A stretch of DNA of 9,156 nucleotides from CAZXCG01 sp964639205 (GTDB lineage Bacteria > Bacillota > Clostridia > Oscillospirales > Acutalibacteraceae), in NCBI GenBank assembly GCA_964639205.1, contig CAZXCG010000039.1, positions 1 through 9,156 on the forward strand. Direction: 5' to 3'. This document shows positions 1-6,427 of the stretch, in pieces. A program made the translations under genes and the position numbers. The notes under the pieces were generated by a model. It did not search any database. It worked only from the letters and a program-made list of their open reading frames with translations, and was not told the DNA's origin. Every line of letters begins with the position of its first letter. Position 1 is the first letter of the stretch.

Positions 1-629
1 GTTCGCGCCGAGGCGATTTTTCCGTTCATCATTATAAGGCATTTGTCCCAGAATTCGGCTATGGAGTCAAGCATATGCGTGCTTATAATTATTGAACAGC
101 CATTATTGCGCATTTCAACAATAATGCTTTTAAGCTCCTTTATGCCGTGCGGGTCAAGTCCTATAAACGGCTCGTCGAACATTATCACTCTCGGTTCCGG
201 AAGCAGAGCGCAGCATACGGAAAGCTTTTGCTGCATTCCCTTTGAAAGCTCTTTGCCGAGCTTTTTTTCTTTGTCGGCAAGCTCCATTCTTTCAAGCAGG
301 GTATCCGCTTTGCTTTCCCAGTCTGATACTCCGTAGGCTCGCGCTATAAATTCAAGGTGCTCGCGCACGGTCAGCAAATCAAACGGGGTAGGGAATTCGG
401 GCACATAGCCGAATTCCCTTTTTGCTTCCACAGATTTATTTGGGTGACCGTTAATGAATATTTCTCCCTGGTAGCGCAGCAGTCCTGCAATAGATTTAAT
501 CACTGTAGATTTACCGGCTCCGTTGGGTCCTGCAAGCACTGCAATTTCACCGTCGTTTACGGTGAAGCTTAAATTATCGTTTGCTTTAAGCTTTTTGTAG
601 GTTTTTGTCAGGTGAGCTACAGTCAGCAT
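1..629 (-). CDS. ABC transporter ATP-binding protein, ABC-2/CcmA type (3' end cut by window edge)
   Basis: This is the cytoplasmic nucleotide-binding subunit of an ABC exporter; it would hydrolyse ATP to power a membrane partner that is not in the window. The first 209 residues are present. Visible motifs are Walker A GPNGAGKST (residues 34-42), a Q-loop region YVPEF with Glu78 where Gln is classical, the signature LSKGMQQKL (128-136), Walker B VIMFDEP (148-154), the D-loop GLDP and the H-loop STH (His185). The short GMQQ-type signature and the Glu at the Q-loop are common in COG1131 (CcmA/ABC-2) ATPases, which are usually 230-310 aa, so roughly 20-100 residues are missing at the C terminus. 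The ATG at 629-627 follows GAGGT (640-636) with six bases between; another ATG two codons' width upstream is in the wrong frame. Substrate cannot be inferred. A permease gene is expected past the left edge. Confidence 0.93.
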   Translation of the reverse strand, partial: MLTVAHLTKTYKKLKANDNLSFTVNDGEIAVLAGPNGAGKSTVIKSIAGLLRYQGEIFINGHPNKSVEAKREFGYVPEFPTPFDLLTVREHLEFIARAYGVSDWESKADTLLERMELADKEKKLGKELSKGMQQKLSVCCALLPEPRVIMFDEPFIGLDPHGIKELKSIIVEMRNNGCSIIISTHMLDSIAEFWDKCLIMMNGKIASAR

Positions 630-676
630 ACATTTACCTCTCAAAATCAATTGTTTATCGGACGCGCTTGCCGGGT

Positions 677-705
677 AAAACTGCAAATTTTCGGTATATT
701 TGCAG
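677..705 (-). terminator. Weak intrinsic terminator after the cysteine protease gene
   Basis: A perfect 8-bp inverted repeat, CTGCAAAT (681-688) and ATTTGCAG (698-705), has a 9-nt loop. Read on the minus strand it is followed by TTTT (680-677). It lies 27 nt past the protease stop codon. The stem is AT-rich and the U-tract short, so termination may be only partial, which would let some transcripts continue into the ABC ATPase gene. Confidence 0.5.
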
Positions 706-731
706 ACAGACCGCTTAGCTTGTTAAATTTG

Positions 732-2405
732 TCAAATAATATTTACAAGCATTTTTTCTATTGTTGCTACATCGTTACCGTCGATTGTTCCGTTGGAGTC
801 CATATCGCCGAGGGCAATCTGTTCCTCGGAAAGCATACGCACGCCTACAATGTATTTTTGAAGAAGGGTTGCGTCTTTAATATTGAACTCGCCGTCCATA
901 TTGGCGTCGCCCGAATTATAATTGTCTTTTACATCTCCGGTTTCGGTGTATGTGAGCGCTTTTATTACGAAAACCGCTCCGTCGGTCGCTATAAGCTCAT
1001 CCAAAGTGTAGCAGCTGTTGTTGTCAATAACATAGCTTACATCGCTGTCTGACGCAGGTAATTTTAACAAATACTTGTTTTCGTTATAGCGCCAATTATA
1101 GCAGATTCCGGGGGCAAGAAGATAATCATCGGGGTCAGACGTCATTAAATTAACGGCTATTGCACCCTCGCCCTCCGGCAGATCGTAGTCTTCTATATCT
1201 GCGCATATATAGCCCTCATAATCAACGGTACCGCTGCCGAGCAGCACCCACTTATTTTTGTTGGTAGAGGGCGATCCGGTGCGGCTGTCAATCGGAATAT
1301 AGTAAAGCTCATAGCCGTTGCCCGGAGCCTCGTATTCAAAAATAACTTTATCAAGTACGTCATCCTGCGAAAAATCAAACGTGTTGAGACACATCACTTC
1401 TGTGTCTTCAGAGAAGTTAAAAAACAAGGTGGCGCCGTATGTTTCCGCCTGATAAAGCTTCATATTGTCGCTTACCTTCACATAGTCCACAATTGCGTAA
1501 GCGTCAAATATTCCGGTAAGCATGGTAGCGTCTTCGTAGGAAATCCAAAAATAGCCGTTGTCGCAGGCATCCTCGCCCCAACTGTTTTGCACCAGCCATG
1601 CTCCGTCGCTTTTAGGCAGACTGGTATAACCGGTAAATTTGTATCTTGAATAATTGTCATCCCACCCGATAAGAGTTACGGCATGTCCGGCAAGATTGTC
1701 GGTGCTGTCGCAGTAGTAGGAAGTTTCGTCCACTGACCAATACATGTCAAGATTCGAGTAGCTTGCCCATACTGCGCCGTACTCCATAATCGCGGATTTT
1801 ACGGTATCCGTATCGCTGTTTGTAAGGTACATTAAAGCCGTAACGCCGTAGTCGGGCAGCTCGTCGGTTTTAAGCTGTTCAAAAGGAAGATAGCTTGAAT
1901 CGTCGGGAAATTCGGAGACTGTTTTCGGCCCCTGCCAGGAGGTAAGGTAGCCTATGGGGACGGCAACTACAGCGCCGTCGTTTTGAAAGCTGCGCTGCCA
2001 GCCGCTGCCGTCGCTGAGCGGGGTTGCCCAATTGTCTAAATGGGAGGTCGAAAAAGCTTCGGTATAATCGCCGTTTTTGTTCAAAACGGTTTCAAAAACC
2101 GAGGTTGTGGCATATGCCCAGCAAATGCTTTTTTCCTCCTGGTTTTTTACAGCGGTTGTGTAGCCCTCGTCCTTAGAGCTGTAATAAGAAGGGAGCGGAG
2201 ATTCCGCGCTTAGCTCGGAGGGGCTTGAATTCAGCTGTGTATCTGTGGTATACACCGCGCCGCTTTCGTAAGCGGTAAGCTGCGTAACCTGCACTGCAGG
2301 CTTTGATGAGGAAGCGTAGCCCGTTCCTCCCAAGGATAAAGCCAGAACGGAGAAGGTCAAAGCGGCGGAAACAATACAACCGACGGATTTTTTAAATTTA
2401 AACAT
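732..2405 (-). CDS. Secreted papain-family (C1A) cysteine protease with lectin-like region and C-terminal dockerin
   Basis: This is a 557-aa exported protein predicted to hydrolyse peptide bonds outside the cell, possibly docked on a cohesin-bearing scaffoldin. Residues 1-31 form a Sec signal peptide (basic MFKFKK, hydrophobic core, likely cleavage after GYA). The papain core spans about 75-310, with oxyanion-hole Gln89, nucleophile Cys95 in SICWAYA, His241 in AGHAVTLIGW and Asn274 in VQNSWG, so the catalytic set is intact. Residues about 313-485 resemble the lectin-like domain that often follows clostridial C1 peptidases (weaker call). Residues 498-557 form a dockerin with two calcium-loop repeats, starting at Asp500 (DANMDGEFNIKD) and Asp534 (DMDSNGTIDGND). 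The ATG follows GAGGTG (2418-2413) at 7 nt spacing, and a sigma-A-like promoter lies further upstream. The pro-region is short (about 32-75). Family and catalytic residues are seen directly; the substrate is unknown, and plant, host or self proteins are all possible. Confidence 0.93.
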   Translation of the reverse strand: MFKFKKSVGCIVSAALTFSVLALSLGGTGYASSSKPAVQVTQLTAYESGAVYTTDTQLNSSPSELSAESPLPSYYSSKDEGYTTAVKNQEEKSICWAYATTSVFETVLNKNGDYTEAFSTSHLDNWATPLSDGSGWQRSFQNDGAVVAVPIGYLTSWQGPKTVSEFPDDSSYLPFEQLKTDELPDYGVTALMYLTNSDTDTVKSAIMEYGAVWASYSNLDMYWSVDETSYYCDSTDNLAGHAVTLIGWDDNYSRYKFTGYTSLPKSDGAWLVQNSWGEDACDNGYFWISYEDATMLTGIFDAYAIVDYVKVSDNMKLYQAETYGATLFFNFSEDTEVMCLNTFDFSQDDVLDKVIFEYEAPGNGYELYYIPIDSRTGSPSTNKNKWVLLGSGTVDYEGYICADIEDYDLPEGEGAIAVNLMTSDPDDYLLAPGICYNWRYNENKYLLKLPASDSDVSYVIDNNSCYTLDELIATDGAVFVIKALTYTETGDVKDNYNSGDANMDGEFNIKDATLLQKYIVGVRMLSEEQIALGDMDSNGTIDGNDVATIEKMLVNII

Positions 2406-2449
2406 ATAGTTACACCTCGATTTTTATTTATTTGTTTATTTACAGATTA

Positions 2450-2478
2450 AGTATAATATATTTGTGCTTTTTTGTAAA
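2450..2478 (-). promoter_or_regulatory. Sigma-A-type promoter for the cysteine protease gene
   Basis: Read on the minus strand, TTTACA (2478-2473) is followed after exactly 17 nt by TATACT (2455-2450). These match the -35 and -10 consensus at five of six positions each. Transcription would start near 2443, giving a leader of about 40 nt that contains the GAGGTG ribosome-binding site. The surrounding sequence is very AT-rich. Confidence 0.65.
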
Positions 2479-2530
2479 GAATAAAAAAGCGTTTTTAAAT
2501 AACCTGAGGGCAGAAGTTTTATGCCCCTGC

Positions 2531-2545
2531 CGGAGCGCTGCTCCG
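2531..2545 (+). other. Small hairpin in the gpr leader
   Basis: CGGAGC (2531-2536) and GCTCCG (2540-2545) form a perfect 6-bp stem with a GCT loop. It lies 16 nt before the gpr ribosome-binding site. There is no T-run after it on either strand, so it is not an ordinary terminator. It could stabilise the transcript, but a regulatory role is not shown. Confidence 0.35.
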
Positions 2546-2578
2546 ATTTAAACTTTCAGATAGGGAGACACAAAGCTT

Positions 2579-3472
2579 ATGCAGCTGAGAACAGATCTTG
2601 CCGTTGAGGAAAAGGAATTTGCCGGCGAGGAGGATTTATCCGGAGTTGTTTGCGAAACGAAAAGAGAAAGCGGAATAGAAATTTCCAAAATCACAATAAA
2701 ATCCGACCGTGCGGGCAGACTGCTTCATAAGGGAAAGGGAACCTATATCACCGTGGAACTACCGCCTTTGAGCGATAACTTTACACACAGTGACGAAAGA
2801 GTGCTGACTATCGGGCGCGAGCTTCGTCAGCTTCTGCCGGTGAACGGCTTAACTTTGGTTGTCGGTCTCGGCAATACAGACATTACTCCGGACGCTCTCG
2901 GGCCGAAAGCGGCTATGAGAGTATTGGCCACACGCCACATTACAGGGGAGCTTGCGCGGAGTACCGGGCTTGACAGACTGCGGGGCGTTGCGGTACTTGT
3001 GCCGGGTGTGACCGGTCAGACCGGAATCGAAACCGGGGAGTACATCCTTAGTCTCGTAAAGCGTATCAAGCCAACTGCCGTCATCGCTATAGACGCGCTT
3101 GCCTCGCGAAGACTTGAACGCTTGGGAACAACCCTGCAAATCTCCGATACCGGAATCTCACCCGGAGCGGGAGTAGGTAACCAACGTACAAAAATCAACA
3201 AAGAAACCGTCGGAGTGCCGGTTATAGCGGTAGGAATTCCCACCGTAGTTGACGCTGCGACAATGGCAGTGGATCTGATGAATATTGAATCCGAGACAAA
3301 AATCAGGGAGACGGTTGAAAGTCTTACTCCCAACGGCAGAAAAATGGTGGTAACGCCAAAGGAGGTTGACCTTATTATAGACAGGGGGGCAAAGCTTATT
3401 TCAATGTCGGTTAATATAGCTTTGCAGCGCGATATTGAGCCGGAGGAGCTCGCTCTTCTTGCGCAGCCTTAA
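2579..3472 (+). CDS. gpr: GPR germination protease (spore endopeptidase, MEROPS A25)
   Basis: GPR is made as a zymogen in the forespore and degrades small acid-soluble spore proteins at germination, releasing amino acids and uncovering the DNA. The 297-aa product shows the family landmarks in order: RTDLAVE near the N terminus (4-10), VVGLGN (94-99), TPDALGPKA (103-111), VPGVTGQTGIE (141-151), AIDALASR (170-177), GAGVGNQR (196-203), GIPTVVDA (219-226) and VTPKEVD (258-264). Asp105 and Asp172 correspond to the two aspartates considered catalytic in the family. It is shorter than the roughly 370-aa Bacillus enzymes, mainly because a segment between about residues 232 and 250 is much reduced. 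ATG is the only possible start in frame, since TAG lies 18 nt upstream; AGGGAG (2562-2567) is 11 nt away, slightly far. The next gene is spoIIP, an adjacency also known in Bacillus. No clear sigma-F/G promoter could be assigned. Confidence 0.96.
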   Translation: MQLRTDLAVEEKEFAGEEDLSGVVCETKRESGIEISKITIKSDRAGRLLHKGKGTYITVELPPLSDNFTHSDERVLTIGRELRQLLPVNGLTLVVGLGNTDITPDALGPKAAMRVLATRHITGELARSTGLDRLRGVAVLVPGVTGQTGIETGEYILSLVKRIKPTAVIAIDALASRRLERLGTTLQISDTGISPGAGVGNQRTKINKETVGVPVIAVGIPTVVDAATMAVDLMNIESETKIRETVESLTPNGRKMVVTPKEVDLIIDRGAKLISMSVNIALQRDIEPEELALLAQP

Positions 3473-3560
3473 CCAATAAAGGCGCCGCTTTAACCGGCCC
3501 AATTTAAATAAATGAATGATTCATCTGCAAATTTCATATTTATAACTTAGGCAAAGATGT

Positions 3561-3590
3561 CCTCAGCCTCTGAGGCGGCGGGTTCCTCAG
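3561..3590 (+). repeat. Alternating hairpin element in the gpr-spoIIP spacer
   Basis: One CTGAGG copy (3570-3575) is flanked by two CCTCAG copies (3561-3566 and 3585-3590). It can pair with the left copy (3-nt loop) or the right copy (9-nt loop), but not both. A near-duplicate, CTGAGGCGGC (3570-3579) versus CTCAGGCGGC (3586-3595), overlaps it. The rest of the 232-nt spacer (3473-3704) holds a perfect 13-nt palindrome at 3512-3524, an inverted repeat GTAAAA/TTTTAC near 3646-3662 and no convincing terminator or vegetative promoter. Confidence 0.4.
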
Positions 3591-3704
3591 GCGGCTAACG
3601 CTGCCTTTTGCCGCGTTGAATGACGGGGCAAAGCCCATTATTGAAGTAAAAACGGGTTTTACAGCCCCTATACCGGGCGCGCCTTGTTTCGGCGTCAGTG
3701 AAAA

Positions 3705-4775
3705 ATGCGGGTGATTTTTTTGAAACGGAACAGTAAATTTACCGGAGCGTTGAGCTTGCTTTTGGGAACGCTGACTACGGTTGCGGCGCTTGCGTGCGTC
3801 GGACTGCGTATTTGGAGCGGCGGATTTGCGTGCGCCGACGCAGCCCCGGCGTTTATTAATGTTTCCGAGGCGCAGAGCTCAGAACCGGAAGAGGATCAAA
3901 CGCAGGCTCAAACGGAAAAAGCCGGCGCTGAGCCTGAGCAAACCGATTCGGCGCGGTCGGAAGAGCAAACCGAGGCGGTCAATGAAGCTCTGTATCCCGT
4001 AATTGAAACCCACATAGGTGAGGGAGCGCTTGTTTATTCAAATTTTTCGGTAAAAAACACAACGGATTATGTTATAGATTTTGAGGATTTGATTTCACGC
4101 GAGCTGCCATTTTCAATTAACGATACCCACGAGGTGCAGGTGCTTATTGTGCATACTCACGCCTGCGAAAGCTACCTTACCGAGGACACCGGTTATTATT
4201 CGGAGGATTATTATCCCAGAAGCGGCGACAATTCCAAAAACGTCACACAGGTAGGGAAAAGTATTATGAGCTCGCTAAAGGAGGAAGGCATAGGAGTGGT
4301 GCAGTGCTTAACTCAGCACGATAATCCGTCGTACGACGGCTCTTATGACAGAAGCAGACAAAGCATAGAAGAATATCTTGAAAAATACCCTAACATAAAG
4401 GTTATTCTGGATATTCACCGTGATTCCCTCGGAAGCGGAGGAGAAAGCGGCAAAATAAAGCCTACCTTTACATACGGCGGGAAAAAGGCTGCGCAGATTA
4501 TGATAATGACCGGCTATGACGGCGACGGTTCATTTGACTATCCCGATTGGGAGCAAAATCTTGTTTTCGCTTTAAAGCTGCAGCAAACAGCGGAGGATAT
4601 GTTCCCGGGAATGACGCGTCCGCTTTATTTCGGGAATTTTGTATATAATCTTAATGTAAACAGCGGCTCTCTGCTTATAGAGATCGGTACCGACGCGAAT
4701 ACTCTTGACGAGGCTGTTTACACGGGTGAATTACTCGGAAAAGCGTTGGCAAAGGTATTGCAAAGCAACGAGTAA
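3705..4775 (+). CDS. spoIIP: Stage II sporulation protein P (SpoIIP), peptidoglycan amidase/endopeptidase of engulfment
   Basis: SpoIIP cuts the septal peptidoglycan with SpoIID, in a complex held by SpoIIM, so that the mother-cell membrane can engulf the forespore. The 356-aa product has one N-terminal membrane segment (about residues 13-37), then an acidic Glu/Gln/Thr-rich low-complexity stalk (about 52-95) and an extracytoplasmic catalytic domain (about 100-356). Family motifs are IVHTHACESY (148-157, with His150, His152 and Glu155 as probable metal or catalytic ligands), ILDIHRDSLG (234-243), and NLNVNSGSLLIEIGTDAN (315-332, Glu326). Length fits the family. The ATG at 3705 has no visible Shine-Dalgarno and sits directly after TGA-AAA. 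An in-frame TTG at 3720 is preceded by GGGTGAT and would give an N terminus beginning MKRNSKFTG, so the true start may be 3720. It follows gpr on the same strand. Confidence 0.95.
   Translation: MRVIFLKRNSKFTGALSLLLGTLTTVAALACVGLRIWSGGFACADAAPAFINVSEAQSSEPEEDQTQAQTEKAGAEPEQTDSARSEEQTEAVNEALYPVIETHIGEGALVYSNFSVKNTTDYVIDFEDLISRELPFSINDTHEVQVLIVHTHACESYLTEDTGYYSEDYYPRSGDNSKNVTQVGKSIMSSLKEEGIGVVQCLTQHDNPSYDGSYDRSRQSIEEYLEKYPNIKVILDIHRDSLGSGGESGKIKPTFTYGGKKAAQIMIMTGYDGDGSFDYPDWEQNLVFALKLQQTAEDMFPGMTRPLYFGNFVYNLNVNSGSLLIEIGTDANTLDEAVYTGELLGKALAKVLQSNE
3709..3715 (+). promoter_or_regulatory. Shine-Dalgarno-like site supporting a TTG start for spoIIP at 3720
   Basis: GGGTGAT matches the 3' half of the AAGGAGGTGATC consensus and ends 4 nt before the in-frame TTG at 3720, which puts the G core about 8 nt from the start. 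The ATG at 3705 lacks a comparable site. This decides between two starts that differ by five residues. Confidence 0.4.
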
Positions 4776-4786
4776 TTTGGTATAAT
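4758..4786 (+). promoter_or_regulatory. Extended -10 sigma-A promoter inside the 3' end of spoIIP
   Basis: TTGCAA (4758-4763) is followed after 17 nt by a perfect TATAAT (4781-4786), with TG one base upstream (4778-4779), the extended -10 motif. It overlaps the spoIIP stop codon and points to the gene at 4869. A start near 4793 would give a leader of about 75 nt, in which TCAAAT (4791-4796) and ATTTGA (4825-4830) could pair. It suggests that the downstream gene is transcribed during growth, independently of sporulation genes. Confidence 0.6.
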
Positions 4787-4868
4787 AACATCAAATCATA
4801 AACGAACCTGTTAACGGTTTTGGCATTTGAGATCTGCTTTATTGTTTAAAACGGAGCAAAAAGAAAAT

Positions 4869-5368
4869 ATGAAAAGAGCTTTAAAAACTTTTGCCGTTCT
4901 GCTGCTTGCGCTTACAATTGCACTTTCNNNNNNNNNNNNNNNNNNNNNNNNNNNNNNNNNNNNNNNNNNNNNNNNNNNNNNNNNNNNNNNNNNNNNNNNN
5001 NNNNNNNNNNNNNNNNNNNNNNNNNNNCTGAGACGCCGACCGAAGAAAATACGCGGGAACCCTCTGAGGAATCAACCGAGGAAGAAGAAACAGAGCCCGT
5101 TGAGGCGAACGTTTCCGAACCGAGCCGTAATGTTGACGATTTACCCGAGATAGAAGAAAATGAATTTACGGTTCCCACCGCCGTAATAGAAGAAGCGTCC
5201 CCTCAGTCGGCTACCGTTGCGGCGGGGATAATATCGTGGCTGTGCGTAGCGCTCGGAGTTATTGTTATTATTGCGGTGCTGGGCAGTTCAAGAACCGGCA
5301 ACTATATGAACGGCGGAAAACAGCGCTATGAATCGGGCGATATGCTTTCGGGCGGGAAATACCGTTAA
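4869..5368 (+). CDS. Unrecognised membrane-anchored protein with acidic stalk, interrupted by an assembly gap
   Basis: I do not recognise a family. Before the gap the ATG at 4869 encodes MKRALKTFAVLLLALTIALS, a typical Sec signal or signal anchor. After the gap, in the frame ending with TAA at 5366-5368, comes an extracytoplasmic Glu/Thr/Pro/Ser-rich stretch (about 5029-5215), a single membrane segment (about 5219-5287, AAGIISWLCVALGVIVIIAV) and a basic, Gly/Tyr-containing tail ending GGKYR. The topology would be outside-stalk, one pass, short cytoplasmic tail. The two halves are in different frames across the 100 Ns, but a 100-N run is the usual placeholder for a gap of unknown length, so a real frameshift is not implied. 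GGAG (4853-4856) is 12 nt from the ATG. Joining the halves into one gene is inference; two separate genes are possible if the missing stretch is long. Confidence 0.6.
4928..5027. other. Assembly gap of 100 Ns
   Basis: Exactly 100 undetermined bases occur here. This is the conventional length for a scaffold join of unknown size, so coordinates downstream are relative. It falls inside a gene that is low-complexity right after the gap, which suggests that repetitive Glu/Thr/Pro codons broke the assembly. Confidence 0.97.
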
Positions 5369-5427
5369 TGTATATGCCGAGTATAACGGAGTTTAAAATA
5401 TTTTACGTTTAATATTAAGGTAATTTA

Positions 5428-6396
5428 ATGTATATAGGAAATGTCGAAATAAGAGGCAAAGCCGTCTTAGCTCCGATGGCAGGCGTGGCCGACAGAGCCT
5501 TCCGCGAGCTGTGCGTCGGGTTCGGAGCGGCCTATGCGGTCTCTGAAATGGTCAGCGCAAAGGGAATCTGTTTTAACAGTAAAAAAAGCGCGTCACTTAT
5601 GGAGCTTTCGCCGAATGAGCGCCCCTGCGGAATTCAAATTTTCGGCTATGAGCCGGAAGCTATGGCTCAGGCAGCAAAATATGCGATGAATTTCAGCCCT
5701 CAGATTATAGATATAAATATGGGCTGTCCCGCGCCGAAAATCAGCGGCAGCGGCAGCGGAGCGGCGCTTATGAAAAACCCCGAGCTTTGCGGCAAAATTG
5801 TAAAGGCAGTATCCTCGGCGGTCAGCGTTCCGGTAACCGTTAAAATCCGCAAAGGCTGGGACGAAGATAGTGCAAACGCTGTGGAGGTTGCGAAAATCTG
5901 CGAGGCTAACGGAGCCGCGGCGGTAACTGTTCACGGCAGAACAAGAAAGCAGTATTACGCGCCGCCTGTCGATATGGATATAATTCGCAGGGTTAAACAG
6001 TCCGTCACGATTCCGGTTATCGGGAACGGCGACATTACAAGCGCGCTTAAAGCCCGCGAAATGCTTGAGCAAACAGGCTGCGACCTTGTTATGATTGGCA
6101 GAGGTGCGTTGGGCAATCCGTGGATTTTTCGGGAAATAAACGCATATTTTGATACGGACAGGCTCATTCCTCCGCCGGGAATCGCCGAAAAAACCGTTGT
6201 TATGGTGCGTCATATAGAAGCGCTTTGCAAATATAAGGGCGAAAATATAGGGATGAAAGAGGCGCGCAGGCATGCAGGCTTCTACTTAAAGGGCTTTGAC
6301 GGCGCGGCTCAGCTGCGCAAGCGAGCCGGCACGCTGTCAACCCTCAGTGATTTATATGACCTTGTTAAAGATATAGCCGTTTTACAAATGAAATAA
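5428..6396 (+). CDS. dusB: tRNA-dihydrouridine synthase, DusB-like
   Basis: This FMN-dependent enzyme uses NADPH to reduce specific uridines in the tRNA D-loop to dihydrouridine. The 322-aa product is a full-length TIM barrel plus C-terminal helical domain. Visible landmarks are LAPMAGVADRAFR (14-26, FMN-binding strand 1), IQIFG (69-73), DINMGCPAPK with catalytic Cys100, Lys139 in VKIRKGW, HGRTR (169-173, phosphate and FMN contact), GNGDI (199-203) and GRGALGNPW (224-232). The C-terminal part with KEARRHAGFYLKG (277-289) is typical of DusB. The ATG follows AAGGT (5417-5421) at 6 nt. It begins a closely spaced run with glyA (31 nt) and rarA (38 nt). No clear promoter was found in the 59 nt before it, so transcription may come from upstream. 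The exact Dus subclass is inferred from motifs only. Confidence 0.94.
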   Translation: MYIGNVEIRGKAVLAPMAGVADRAFRELCVGFGAAYAVSEMVSAKGICFNSKKSASLMELSPNERPCGIQIFGYEPEAMAQAAKYAMNFSPQIIDINMGCPAPKISGSGSGAALMKNPELCGKIVKAVSSAVSVPVTVKIRKGWDEDSANAVEVAKICEANGAAAVTVHGRTRKQYYAPPVDMDIIRRVKQSVTIPVIGNGDITSALKAREMLEQTGCDLVMIGRGALGNPWIFREINAYFDTDRLIPPPGIAEKTVVMVRHIEALCKYKGENIGMKEARRHAGFYLKGFDGAAQLRKRAGTLSTLSDLYDLVKDIAVLQMK

Positions 6397-6427
6397 AGAT
6401 TTTAACGAAAGGATTTGAAAGAAATTT

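Noticed and set aside
612..1052. Plus-strand 146-codon open frame
   Set aside because: It runs antisense across the protease dockerin and the start of the ABC ATPase gene, has no ribosome-binding site and shows no family resemblance.
3646..3662. GTAAAA/TTTTAC inverted repeat as a terminator after gpr
   Set aside because: The stem is short and AT-rich, and no T-run follows it on the plus strand.
3473..3704. Sigma-E-like elements for spoIIP (TTCATATT near 3533)
   Set aside because: A -35-like string is present, but no CATA-type -10 occurs at the required spacing.
4803..4817. AACC/GGTT around GTTAAC as an operator
   Set aside because: The inner and outer palindromes have different centres, so the symmetry is imperfect and could be chance.
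4827..5153. Reading through the 100 Ns as one 108-codon protein ending in an Arg/Lys-rich sequence
   Set aside because: The Arg/Lys-rich part is the wrong frame. The neighbouring frame gives a coherent acidic stalk, membrane segment and tail to a TAA at 5366-5368, and the gap length is arbitrary.
5593..6273. Minus-strand open frame opposite dusB and a similar one opposite rarA (7939-8499)
   Set aside because: Both are mirror frames of strongly conserved enzymes, without start signals or family resemblance.
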